Below, one piece after another: positions 16,769-24,069 of a stretch of DNA of 64,000 bases. This stretch comes from Actinomycetospora lemnae (GTDB lineage Bacteria > Actinomycetota > Actinomycetes > Mycobacteriales > Pseudonocardiaceae): positions 248,001-312,000 of the forward strand of contig NZ_JAQZAO010000007.1 of NCBI RefSeq assembly GCF_028737315.1, in the 5' to 3' direction. Position numbers and translations under genes: made by a program. How positions within the stretch are numbered: the stretch's first letter is position 1; every line of letters starts with the position of its first letter. The notes beneath the pieces were generated by a model, which saw only the letters and a program-made list of their open reading frames with translations, was not told the origin of the DNA and searched no databases.

Positions 16769-16894
16769 TCAGCGCGTCGGGAACGCGACGCCGTCGTTCC
16801 CGCCGGCCTTCTTGGCCTTCTTGATGGCCCGCTTCTCCTTGATGGTCTTGTCGGACTTCTTGGAGGAGGACTGGCGGGGGGACTTGTCGGACAT
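16769..16894 (-). CDS. small lysine-rich protein, 41 aa
   Basis: Too short for most gene finders. ATG at 16894 with GGGAG upstream. Sequence begins MSDKSPRQSSSKKSDKT and continues as a strongly basic, Lys-rich helix ending GVAFPTR. Such short KKSDK...KRAxKK proteins recur in actinobacteria as uncharacterised proteins; charge suggests nucleic-acid or ribosome contact, which is inference. It sits convergently behind the kinase gene and downstream of the NIS operon, separated from it by 110 bp without obvious features. Confidence 0.65.
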   Translation of the reverse strand: MSDKSPRQSSSKKSDKTIKEKRAIKKAKKAGGNDGVAFPTR

Positions 16895-17004
16895 CGGGTG
16901 CTCCCGGACGGCTCGGATGATCGTGGAACGAATCCGAGGGGGTGCACGCACCGATCGTCGGTCCCGGACGCGACCGGCGCGGCGCGCCGGGTGGTCGACC
17001 GACG

Positions 17005-19020
17005 CTACCCCGGCGGGCCGGACAGGAACACCCGCTGCGGATGCGGATGGCGCAGGAAGTCGTGGTGCGAGATGTCCCAGCCGTAGGCGCCGGCCGCCTC
17101 GAACACGACCACGTCCCCGGCGCGCAGCCGCTCGACGGGCGCGCGGGCGAGGGTGTCCTTCGGGGTGCAGAGCTCGCCGCAGACCGTCACCTCCTCGCCG
17201 GCCACCTCGGGGCGCGGGCGCCCCGCGGGCCAGTCGTCGACGGGGACGACGTGGAACGGGTGGCTGTGCTGCCACGACGCGGGCAGGCGGAAGTGGTGCG
17301 TTCCGCCACGCAGCAGGGCGTAGGCGTGGCCGTGGGTGTGCTTCACGTCGAGCACCTCGGCGGCGTAGACCCCGCAGCGGGCGACGAGGAAGCGCCCGCA
17401 CTCGAAGTCGATCTCGCGCCAGTGCTCGGGGAACGTCGTGAGGAGCTCGGCGAGGCCGGCGCAGAAGGCGGGCCAGTCGAACGGGGAGTCGAGCGCGGCG
17501 TAGTCGACGCCGATGCCGCCGCCGACGTCGACCACCTCGGCGCGGACCCCGAAGCGCTCCTCCCAGCCGAGCACGACGTCGCGGTAGTGCCCGAGCATCG
17601 CGAGGTGGGTGGCGGGGTCGAGGTTGTTCGACAGCGAGTGCAGGTGGAAGCCGGCGAGGCGGATCCCGGGCAGGGTCGTGGCAGCGGCGACGGCGTCGGC
17701 GAGGTCGGACTCGTCGATGCCGAACTGGGTGGGGCGCCCGGCCATCGCGATCGTCGCCGCGGGGAACGGGCCGGCGAGGTTGACGCGCAGGAGGACGTCC
17801 GTCGTCGTGCCGGCGGCCGTCGCGGCGGCGCTGAGCCGGTGCAGGCCGAGCAGGCTCTCGACGTGGACGCGGGTCACGCCGGCCGCGACGCCGGCGGCGA
17901 GCTCGTCGTCGGTGGGGACGGGGCCGCCGAGGAGGACCGCGGCGTCGGGGGCCGCGTCGCCGACGACGCGGAGCTCGCCGCCCGACGCGACCTCGAACCC
18001 GGCGACGATCCCGTCGAGCGCGGCGACGACCCGCTCGTCGCTGTTCGCCTTGACCGCGTAGAACATCCGGCACCGCGGCGGCAGGGCGTCGACGACGGCG
18101 CGCACGTGGTCCTGCAGGGCGCGCAGGTCGTAGGAGTAGAGGCACACCGGGTCGGGGCCCTCAATGGCCGCGGCGATCACGTCCTCATGTGAGCGGACTT
18201 CCGAGCTATCGGTCGACAGCCCGCTCACGTGGGCACGGAAGGCGCGCACCGCCAAGGACCGCTCCTCGCCGTGGACGAGGTCGTGCACGCCGCGGGCGCG
18301 CCAGCGGTGGACGTCCGCGGGGACGCGGGGGATCGCGCAGAACCGCACGCCGTGGCGCACGCAGGCGGCGTGGACCTGCTCGACGGCCCGTCGCACGCGC
18401 GGGTGCCGCGTCCGCCACGGCACCCCGAGCGACTGGGACAGGTCGGCGGCGCCTTCGAGCACCATGTCCAGCCCGGGCGTCGTGACGATCTCGTCGACGA
18501 CGTCGAGCGCCTCGGCGTCCTCGATCATCGCGACCACGGTGACCTTCGCGTTCGCCGTCGCCACGTGGGTCGCGAGATCCACCCCGCCGTAGCCGACCAT
18601 GCGCCCCGAGTTCAGCGAGCGCATCCCTGCCGGCGCGTACCGGGCGGCGCGCACGACTTCCTCGACGTCGGCGCGGCAGCGCACGTGCGGGATGACGAGG
18701 CCCGTCGCCCCGGCGTCGAGCACCCGCAGGACGAACCCCGGATCGTGCTCGGGCACCCGCACCCACGGCGCGATCCCGGCCACCTCGGCGGCGCGGATCA
18801 TCTCCTGCAGGGTGTCGGGGGAGACGAGCGCGTGCTCGGCGTCGAGGATCGCCACGTCGTACCCGGCGGCGCCCACCATCTCGACCAGCGCGGGCGACGG
18901 CGTCGCCACGAAGAGCCCGTCCACGTGGAGCCAGTGTGCGCCATCCGCAGAACCTCGTTGGAGCTGGCCGCCTACCCCTCGTGAGCGAACTTTCGAGCTA
19001 TGGGTCGAAAGTCCGCTCAC
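17005..19020 (-). CDS. SbnG-SbnH-like fusion: citrate synthase + PLP decarboxylase
   Basis: One uninterrupted frame of 671 codons. Residues ~33-262 are an HpcH/HpaI aldolase-fold domain like SbnG, the siderophore-specific citrate synthase (LFVATPSPALVEMVGAAGYD, LDAEHALVS). Residues ~281-671 match SbnH, a type III PLP decarboxylase: FYAVKANSD (PLP Lys), RVNLAGPFP, AGRPTQFGI, VDVGGGIGVDY, GELCTPKD (catalytic Cys) and AYGWDISHHDFL. No stop separates them; residues ~265-278 are encoded by a 40-bp palindromic repeat. GTG 19020 overlaps the NIS synthetase stop (GTGA); GTG 18924 or, for SbnH alone, GTG 18180 are alternatives. Family role: make citrate and decarboxylate the citryl-diaminopropionate-type intermediate. 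Confidence 0.82.
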   Translation of the reverse strand: MSGLSTHSSKVRSRGVGGQLQRGSADGAHWLHVDGLFVATPSPALVEMVGAAGYDVAILDAEHALVSPDTLQEMIRAAEVAGIAPWVRVPEHDPGFVLRVLDAGATGLVIPHVRCRADVEEVVRAARYAPAGMRSLNSGRMVGYGGVDLATHVATANAKVTVVAMIEDAEALDVVDEIVTTPGLDMVLEGAADLSQSLGVPWRTRHPRVRRAVEQVHAACVRHGVRFCAIPRVPADVHRWRARGVHDLVHGEERSLAVRAFRAHVSGLSTDSSEVRSHEDVIAAAIEGPDPVCLYSYDLRALQDHVRAVVDALPPRCRMFYAVKANSDERVVAALDGIVAGFEVASGGELRVVGDAAPDAAVLLGGPVPTDDELAAGVAAGVTRVHVESLLGLHRLSAAATAAGTTTDVLLRVNLAGPFPAATIAMAGRPTQFGIDESDLADAVAAATTLPGIRLAGFHLHSLSNNLDPATHLAMLGHYRDVVLGWEERFGVRAEVVDVGGGIGVDYAALDSPFDWPAFCAGLAELLTTFPEHWREIDFECGRFLVARCGVYAAEVLDVKHTHGHAYALLRGGTHHFRLPASWQHSHPFHVVPVDDWPAGRPRPEVAGEEVTVCGELCTPKDTLARAPVERLRAGDVVVFEAAGAYGWDISHHDFLRHPHPQRVFLSGPPG
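18189..18228. repeat. 40-bp palindromic element (SbnG/SbnH linker)
   Basis: Begins GTGAGCGGACTTCCGAGCTA and ends GTCGACAGCCCGCTCAC, an imperfect full-length palindrome. It is in frame within the SbnG-SbnH coding sequence, giving VSGLSTDSSEVRS. Same 40-bp length and termini as elements at 18981, 34714, 46618 and 51049. Confidence 0.8.
18981..19020. repeat. 40-bp palindromic element at NIS/SbnG junction
   Basis: Begins GTGAGCGAACTTTCGAGCTA and ends GGTCGAAAGTCCGCTCAC. On the coding strand its outer GTGA supplies both the stop of the NIS synthetase (19017-19019) and the putative GTG start of the SbnG-SbnH fusion (19020). Encodes VSGLSTHSSKVRS, almost the same peptide as the 18189 copy. Confidence 0.8.
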
Positions 19021-20630
19021 GTGGCCAGGGGGTTCGGGAGGTCGTGCACCCGGAGCTCGGTGTCGGGCCAGAGGCGGCGGGTGGTGAGCTTCTCGATCGA
19101 CAGCGTCGGGGCGAGGACATCGAAGGTCGCCAGGCGCGCGGCGAACTCCGGGACGCGGTCGGCGTGGTTGCGGATCGCGCGCCGCACCACCGCCCAGAAC
19201 TCGTCCTCGCCGAACCCGTAGTCGCTCGCCAGCACCCACGCCACCTCGGCCAGGTTCACGAAGCACAGGCAGTCCAGCAGGAAGCCCGTGACCTGCGCCG
19301 GGTCGTCGGTCTCGAGGAACGAGTTGGCGTTGGGGTGGTCGGCCGGTGGCGCCTCGAGCACCGGCGCCGGGGCGCGCAGCAACGACCGCGAGAACCGCAC
19401 CCCGTCGTGGAAGTCCTTGAGCGCCACCCGCGTCGGCAGGCCCCCGGCGTGCACGAGCAGCATGTTCTGCGCGTGCGACTCCAGCGCCACCCCGTACACG
19501 ACGAGCAGGTGCACCAGCGGCAGCACCGTCGCCTTGACCAGCCGCTCCACCCACCCCCGCGCGCCCTGCGCCCGGACCCACGGGTCGATCAGCGGCACGC
19601 CCTCGACCGAGCGCGACGCCAGCCCCGGGAACGGCACGGCCCGCTCGCCGGGGTGCAGGTACCGGTGCAGGCTCTCCCGCCAGATCGCCCCGAGGCCCGG
19701 GTCGACGGTGACGCCGAGGACCTCGCGCAGCACGATCACCCGCGCCTTGTCGGCCAGCACCGGGTCGCCGGCCACGATCCCCGCCAGCCAGTCGGAGATC
19801 GGCGCGGCGTTGCGGACGGTGTGCGGCGCCAGGCCCCTCGAGGTCGACGTGTTCGTGATCGCGAGCGGCAGCTTCACCGACGGCTCGCTCGGCGCGTCGA
19901 TCCGCGCCAACGTCCGGATCGACATCTGCGGTCGGTGGGCGTCCCCGTCGTCCAGGACCCGCAACGCCCCCGACGCGAGGGCGTCGGCGTGGGTCGCGGC
20001 GACGTGGTGGTCCCACTGCCACGGGTGCACCGGGATCCCGACGCGGCCCGCCGGCGCGCGCCACACCGACGCCGGGTCCAGCCCCGCCGACGCCGACACC
20101 GCGACCAGCGACGGGTCGGCGTCGAGCAGCACCGGGCGCACGGTGGGCGCGAACTCCGGGGTGTAGGCCAGCAGGTCGTCGACCCCGAACCCGATCCGCG
20201 ACTTGTACGCCGGGTGGTAGCGGTGCCCGTCGGCGACCAGGGACTCGAGCACGTCGTGGCCCGCGTCCGGGTCGAGCGGGCCGGCCGGGCGCGCGCGCAC
20301 CGCCAGGGCGTCGCCGAGCACGGTCGCGGCGAGCTCACCGGCCAGGCGGGCCCGGCACGCGGGGTCGGCGCGGACCGGGGCGTCGGCGAGGAACTCGGCG
20401 GGGGTCACCGGACGGCCGTCGCGCGTGACCGGCGCCGTCAGCCGCACCCGCCCGAACGACGGCGTGCGCACGAACCGCAGCGCGAACGGCCCGGCGCTCG
20501 TGCCGGGACCGCCGTCGCCGACGACCTCGACGGCGTCCTCGAGCACCAGCGACTCGACGAGCTGCGCGAGCACCCGGTCGCGCACCGGGGCGGACGCCGC
20601 CAGCGCCGCGGCGACCTCGGCGGGTCTCAC
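19017..20630 (-). CDS. NIS siderophore synthetase, IucA/IucC family (second)
   Basis: 537 residues. Family motifs: GHRYHPAYKSRIG (substrate/ATP region), IPVHPWQWDHH, SVKLPLAITNTSTSRGL (ATP-binding), VALESHAQNMLLVH (the H-x-Q-N active-site motif) and ALKDFHDG. NIS synthetases adenylate a carboxylate of citrate or a citryl intermediate and condense it with an amine. The ESHAQN and HPWQW pattern is like SbnC/SbnF. GTG 20630 overlaps the previous stop by four bases (GTGA). The extreme C-terminus (NPLAT, then TGA) ends exactly in a 40-bp palindromic element. Confidence 0.88.
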   Translation of the reverse strand: MRPAEVAAALAASAPVRDRVLAQLVESLVLEDAVEVVGDGGPGTSAGPFALRFVRTPSFGRVRLTAPVTRDGRPVTPAEFLADAPVRADPACRARLAGELAATVLGDALAVRARPAGPLDPDAGHDVLESLVADGHRYHPAYKSRIGFGVDDLLAYTPEFAPTVRPVLLDADPSLVAVSASAGLDPASVWRAPAGRVGIPVHPWQWDHHVAATHADALASGALRVLDDGDAHRPQMSIRTLARIDAPSEPSVKLPLAITNTSTSRGLAPHTVRNAAPISDWLAGIVAGDPVLADKARVIVLREVLGVTVDPGLGAIWRESLHRYLHPGERAVPFPGLASRSVEGVPLIDPWVRAQGARGWVERLVKATVLPLVHLLVVYGVALESHAQNMLLVHAGGLPTRVALKDFHDGVRFSRSLLRAPAPVLEAPPADHPNANSFLETDDPAQVTGFLLDCLCFVNLAEVAWVLASDYGFGEDEFWAVVRRAIRNHADRVPEFAARLATFDVLAPTLSIEKLTTRRLWPDTELRVHDLPNPLAT

Positions 20631-22423
20631 GGCACCGCCCGCAACGGGTTCGGGACGCGCGTGGTGCCCGCCGGCATGCTCGCGCCCCGCGACGGGCCGC
20701 GCTCGAGCAGCGGGCGCAGCACCGTCCGGTACGGCCAGGTCTCGGCGTCGAGCAGCGTCGCCCGCAACGCCTGGCGGACCACCGGGCTGCGCGTCCGGTC
20801 GACGGCGCCCTCGACCGCGTGCCGGATCACCGACCACCACCGCGGCTCGGGCTCCCCGGTCGCGCGCACCAGGGCGTCGACCACCCCGCCCAGCCCGACC
20901 TCGACGGTCAGCGTGCAGAAGAAACCGATCAGCTCCGCGGGCGTGTCGAGGCGCAGCGACTGCGTCCCGCCGGGCGCGAGCCGGTAGGCGGGGTCGGGCA
21001 CCGAGAGCCAGCGCGGGTGGACGCGCACCGCGTCGTGGTCGCGCAGCACCACCCGCACGACCCGCCCGGACGTGTACCGACGGGTCGAGCTCCGCGCCGC
21101 TTCGTCTCCCGGCCGATGGGTCGAGCTCCGCTCCGCTCCGTCTCCCGGCCGACGGGTCGAGCTCCGCTCCGCTCCGTCTCCCGGCCGATGGGTCGAGCTC
21201 CGCTCCGCTCCGTCTCCCGCGAGCTCCACCAGCACGTTCTGCCCGTGCATCTCCGGCAGCACGCCGTGGCGCAGGAACCCGATCCCGACCTCGACGACGG
21301 CCTCGACCACCTCGCCGAACACCCCGGCCGGGTCACCGAGGCCGGTGAGCGCTCCCCGGGTCGAGCTCCGCTCCGCTCCGTCTCCCGCCACCCCGTCCCA
21401 CGCCGGCGCCGCCAGGGCCGCCAGGGGCAGGCGCACGGCCCCGTCCGGACACGGCGGCAGCCGGCGCAGCGCCGCCGCGAGATGTCCCGGACGGTCGTGG
21501 AACTCGTCGCTGCCGTCGGGCGCCGCGAACCCCGACCACGCCGACTCGTCGGCGACCGCCACGCGCGCGGCGAGCGCGGGGTCGGCCGCGAGCACCCGGC
21601 GCAGGACCTGCTCGCCGCGCTGCCCGTGGTCGAGCGAGCGCGCCCCGAGCAGGCGCGCCGAGCCGAGCGTCGTCACCCCGAGCGGGAGCTTGAGGTGCCG
21701 GTCGCCGCCGAGGTCGAGGGTGCGCAGGGACGACGTGACCGTGCCCGACCCCACCCCCCGCGCCAGCGGGACGACGGTGCCGTCGGCGAGCTCGCGACCG
21801 AAGGCGACCGGGAGCACGCGCTCGCGGTCGAACGGGTGCACGGGCAGCGCCTCGTAGCCGTCCGGGGCCTCCGGCGCGCCGTCGACGACCACCGGGCCCC
21901 CGGTGCCGTGCCGCACGTGGTCGCGGCGCACGCCCACCCAGTCCAGCGCGACCTCGCGGCCCGGGCCCCAGCGGTCGAGCTCCGCGCGCGACCAGCCGGC
22001 CACCGCCCGTGCGGTCGGGTGGAAGGGGCGCCCGCGCACGGCGGCGAGCACCTCGCCCGAAGGATCGGAGACGTCCAGCACGTGCCCCACCGCCGTCCCC
22101 AGGTCCCGGGCCACGATCTCCTCGCAGGGCGCGTCGGGGGCGAGGAGCTCGAGGACCTCGGCGGGGTCGGTCGTCTCGCGCAGGGGCTCGCCCGGCACCC
22201 CGACCAGCACCGGCCCGTCGACGTAGCGCGAGGTCTGCAGCACCCCGCCCGCCCGCGCCCGCCACGCGAGGCAGCGCCCGTCGGGCAGGAGCAGGCGCAC
22301 CCAGGTGCCGGGGCGGCCGTCCGGACCCGACCCGGGACGCACCCGGCCGGCGCCCGCGAGGTCCTCGGCGACGGCCGCGTCGAGCAGGTCCCGCAGGACG
22401 AGGACGCGCGGGTCGGTGCTCAC
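20627..22423 (-). CDS. NIS siderophore synthetase, IucA/IucC family (first)
   Basis: 598 residues. Motifs: GRPFHPTARAVAGWS, ALPVHPFDRERVLP, HLKLPLGVTTLGSARLL, VLPEMHGQNVLVEL (active-site HGQN) and VVLRDHDAVRVHP. It is unusual in two in-frame repeat insertions: one (~residues 346-355) and a four-copy block (~402-447) of the 12-residue unit GDGAERSSTxRP, placed directly between the HGQN strand and the RDHD strand where other family members have a short turn. GTG 22423 is 7 bases after the sbnA-like stop. Expected reaction: ATP-dependent amide formation between citrate and the diamino acid made in this operon. Confidence 0.87.
   Translation of the reverse strand: MSTDPRVLVLRDLLDAAVAEDLAGAGRVRPGSGPDGRPGTWVRLLLPDGRCLAWRARAGGVLQTSRYVDGPVLVGVPGEPLRETTDPAEVLELLAPDAPCEEIVARDLGTAVGHVLDVSDPSGEVLAAVRGRPFHPTARAVAGWSRAELDRWGPGREVALDWVGVRRDHVRHGTGGPVVVDGAPEAPDGYEALPVHPFDRERVLPVAFGRELADGTVVPLARGVGSGTVTSSLRTLDLGGDRHLKLPLGVTTLGSARLLGARSLDHGQRGEQVLRRVLAADPALAARVAVADESAWSGFAAPDGSDEFHDRPGHLAAALRRLPPCPDGAVRLPLAALAAPAWDGVAGDGAERSSTRGALTGLGDPAGVFGEVVEAVVEVGIGFLRHGVLPEMHGQNVLVELAGDGAERSSTHRPGDGAERSSTRRPGDGAERSSTHRPGDEAARSSTRRYTSGRVVRVVLRDHDAVRVHPRWLSVPDPAYRLAPGGTQSLRLDTPAELIGFFCTLTVEVGLGGVVDALVRATGEPEPRWWSVIRHAVEGAVDRTRSPVVRQALRATLLDAETWPYRTVLRPLLERGPSRGASMPAGTTRVPNPLRAVP
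21082..21218. repeat. four tandem 36-bp units in NIS synthetase gene
   Basis: Units start at 21082, 21118, 21154 and 21190. Each has a 29-bp core (GGGTCGAGCTCCGCTCCGCT then CCGTCTCCC) plus a 7-bp spacer GGCCGAT/GGCCGAC. Four cores and three spacers total 137 bp and stay in frame, encoding GDGAERSSTHRP-like repeats. The first unit is diverged (GCGCCGCTTCG). Confidence 0.9.
21358..21386. repeat. fifth copy of the 29-bp repeat
   Basis: A single core identical to the 21118 copy, 140 bp from the tandem block and in the same frame (GDGAERSSTR). It sits in the loop before the helix leading to HGQN, so two separate insertions or copy transfers occurred in the same gene. Confidence 0.85.
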
Positions 22424-22430
22424 CGGCGGC

Positions 22431-23474
22431 TCACACCGACGCCGCGACCCGACGAGCACGGGCCCGGTCGAGCCACGCGTCGTCCCACACGCGGTCGAGG
22501 TAGCGGTCGCCACGGTCGGGGAAGATCGCGACGATGCGGGCCGGCGGGGCGACGTCGCGCACGAGGCGGCGCACGGCGGTGACGACCGCGCCCGTGGACC
22601 CGCCCGCGAAGATCGCCTCGGTGGCGAGCAGCTCGCGGCAGGCCTCCGCGGCGGTGGCGTCGTCGACGTGCTCGACGCGGTCGATCTCGGCGGGGGAGTG
22701 CAGCTCCGGGACGCGGCTGGACCCGAGACCCGGCAGCTCCCGCCGCGCTGCCGTCTCCCCGCCCACCCCGCCGAAGATCACCGACCCGACGGCGTCGGCG
22801 GCGACGACCTCGACGGGCCCGCTCTCGCGCAGGCGCCGCGCGCAGCCCAGCAGGCTCCCGGTGGTGGAGACGGCGCCGACGAGGTGGGTCGGGGCGAGCA
22901 TCGCGTCGGCGATCTCGGCGCCGGTGCCGTGGTAGTGGGCGAGCCAGTTGCGGTCGTTGGCGTACTGGTTGATCCACACGGTGTCGGGCGTCGTCGCGAG
23001 GATCTCGTGGACGCGGGCCAGGCGGGTGTGCAGGAAGCCGCCGGCCTCGTCCGGCTCGTCGACGGTCACGACGTCCGCCCCGAGCCCGCGCATGATCGCG
23101 ACGTTGGCGGCGCTCGCGTGGGGGTCGATGACGCAGGTGAACGCCAGCCCGTGCAGGCGCGCGGCCATCGCGACCGCGACCCCGAAGTTGCCCGAGCTCG
23201 ACTCCACGAGGCGGCTGCCCGGCGGGATCGACCCGTCCGCGAGGCCCGTGCCGACGATGTAGCGCGCCGAGCGGTCCTTCATGCTGCCGCCCGGGTTCAT
23301 CAGCTCGAGCTTGGCGAGCACGGCCACGCCGGGCTGCGGGAACATCCGCCCGAGGCGGACCAGGGGCGTCGTGCCCACCGCGTCCAGCACCGAGTCGTGC
23401 ACGGCCCAGGACCCCGCACGGGGTCCGGCGAGGTCACCGGTGGGGCCCGGGCGGGGCCCACGGGCGAGGGTCAC
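22431..23474 (-). CDS. SbnA-like PLP enzyme (diaminopropionate/cysteine synthase family)
   Basis: 347 residues, beta-family PLP enzyme. PLP Lys is in NPGGSMKDRSA (about residue 66); ESSSGNFGVAVAM, STTGSLLGCARRL, GSVIFGG, RELPGLGSSRVPEL, EAIFAGGSTGAVV and PDRGDRYLD match SbnA closely. SbnA joins O-phospho-L-serine and glutamate to an adduct that SbnB oxidises to 2,3-diaminopropionate; no SbnB homologue is in this window. GTG 23474 is chosen for its GGAGG 5 bases upstream. First gene of the NIS operon; an IdeR-like box lies 56 bp upstream. Residues near GGVGGETAARR are slightly longer than SbnA. Confidence 0.88.
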   Translation of the reverse strand: MTLARGPRPGPTGDLAGPRAGSWAVHDSVLDAVGTTPLVRLGRMFPQPGVAVLAKLELMNPGGSMKDRSARYIVGTGLADGSIPPGSRLVESSSGNFGVAVAMAARLHGLAFTCVIDPHASAANVAIMRGLGADVVTVDEPDEAGGFLHTRLARVHEILATTPDTVWINQYANDRNWLAHYHGTGAEIADAMLAPTHLVGAVSTTGSLLGCARRLRESGPVEVVAADAVGSVIFGGVGGETAARRELPGLGSSRVPELHSPAEIDRVEHVDDATAAEACRELLATEAIFAGGSTGAVVTAVRRLVRDVAPPARIVAIFPDRGDRYLDRVWDDAWLDRARARRVAASV

Positions 23475-23529
23475 GCACACCTCCGTCGCGACGCGGCAGG
23501 GCGGCGACGGAGATCTTCTCCGTGCCGAC

Positions 23530-23548
23530 CGAGGCAACCCTAACCACG
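23530..23548. promoter_or_regulatory. IdeR/DmdR-like iron box of NIS operon
   Basis: Read on the minus strand, CGTGGTTAGGGTTGCCTCG matches the IdeR consensus at 11 of 19 positions by eye, with the left half GGTTAGG intact. It is 56 bp before the sbnA-like start. A second such box precedes the siderophore reductase gene. Confidence 0.5.
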
Positions 23549-23598
23549 CGCCCGGTGATGCCGAACGGGTGACCGCTCCCCGCCCGGGAGGCCCTCGA

Positions 23599-24027
23599 TC
23601 AGCCCACGTTGTCCGGGTTGTCGGTGGCCTTGTGCGCGCCCCAGCCGTGCCAGCGGTCGACCTCGATCCACGCGCTGACGCGCCCGCGGTCGCGGATCGG
23701 GTAGGGCTTGCCGGTGTAGTGCTGGGACAGGCGGTCGATCACGGCGAGGTCGTCGTCGTCGGCCCACTCGACGACGTGGCCCTGCATGCTGACGTGGGTG
23801 TACCAGTCGTCCTCGGCGAGCACGGTGATCGAGACCCGCGGGTCGTTCTTGAGGTACTCCACGCGCTTGCGCGCGTTGTCCATGTTGACCAGCACCCGGC
23901 CGTCCTCCCAGAGGTACCAGGTCGCCACCGACACCGGCTGGCCGTCGGGGCGCAGCGAGACGACGACGCTGGGGTTGGGACGGGCCAGGAGCTGCTGGGT
24001 CTCGTCGGGCAGCGGGGGGCGAGGCAT
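23599..24027 (-). CDS. PPOX-class flavin/F420-dependent protein
   Basis: 142 residues of the split-barrel pyridoxamine-phosphate-oxidase-like fold: NPSVVVSLRPDGQPVSVATWYLWEDGRVLVN, NARKRVEYLKNDPRVSITVL, and the C-terminal DRWHGWGAHKA. The KRVEYLKNDPRVS motif is typical of actinobacterial F420- or flavin-binding members. The reaction is unknown. ATG 24027 follows GGAAGGA. It ends 50 bp before the NIS operon's upstream region and starts 42 bp after the MFS gene, so it may be read with that gene. Confidence 0.83.
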   Translation of the reverse strand: MPRPPLPDETQQLLARPNPSVVVSLRPDGQPVSVATWYLWEDGRVLVNMDNARKRVEYLKNDPRVSITVLAEDDWYTHVSMQGHVVEWADDDDLAVIDRLSQHYTGKPYPIRDRGRVSAWIEVDRWHGWGAHKATDNPDNVG

Positions 24028-24069
24028 GGGGGAGTCCTTCCGGTGGGGGTCGGCGGCGGGGTGCCCGCG

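Noticed and set aside
19020..20064. Extension of the SbnG-SbnH frame further upstream
   Set aside because: It runs through the NIS synthetase gene in another frame and reads as low-complexity Arg/Pro/Ala sequence. Only the part from 19020 matches protein families.
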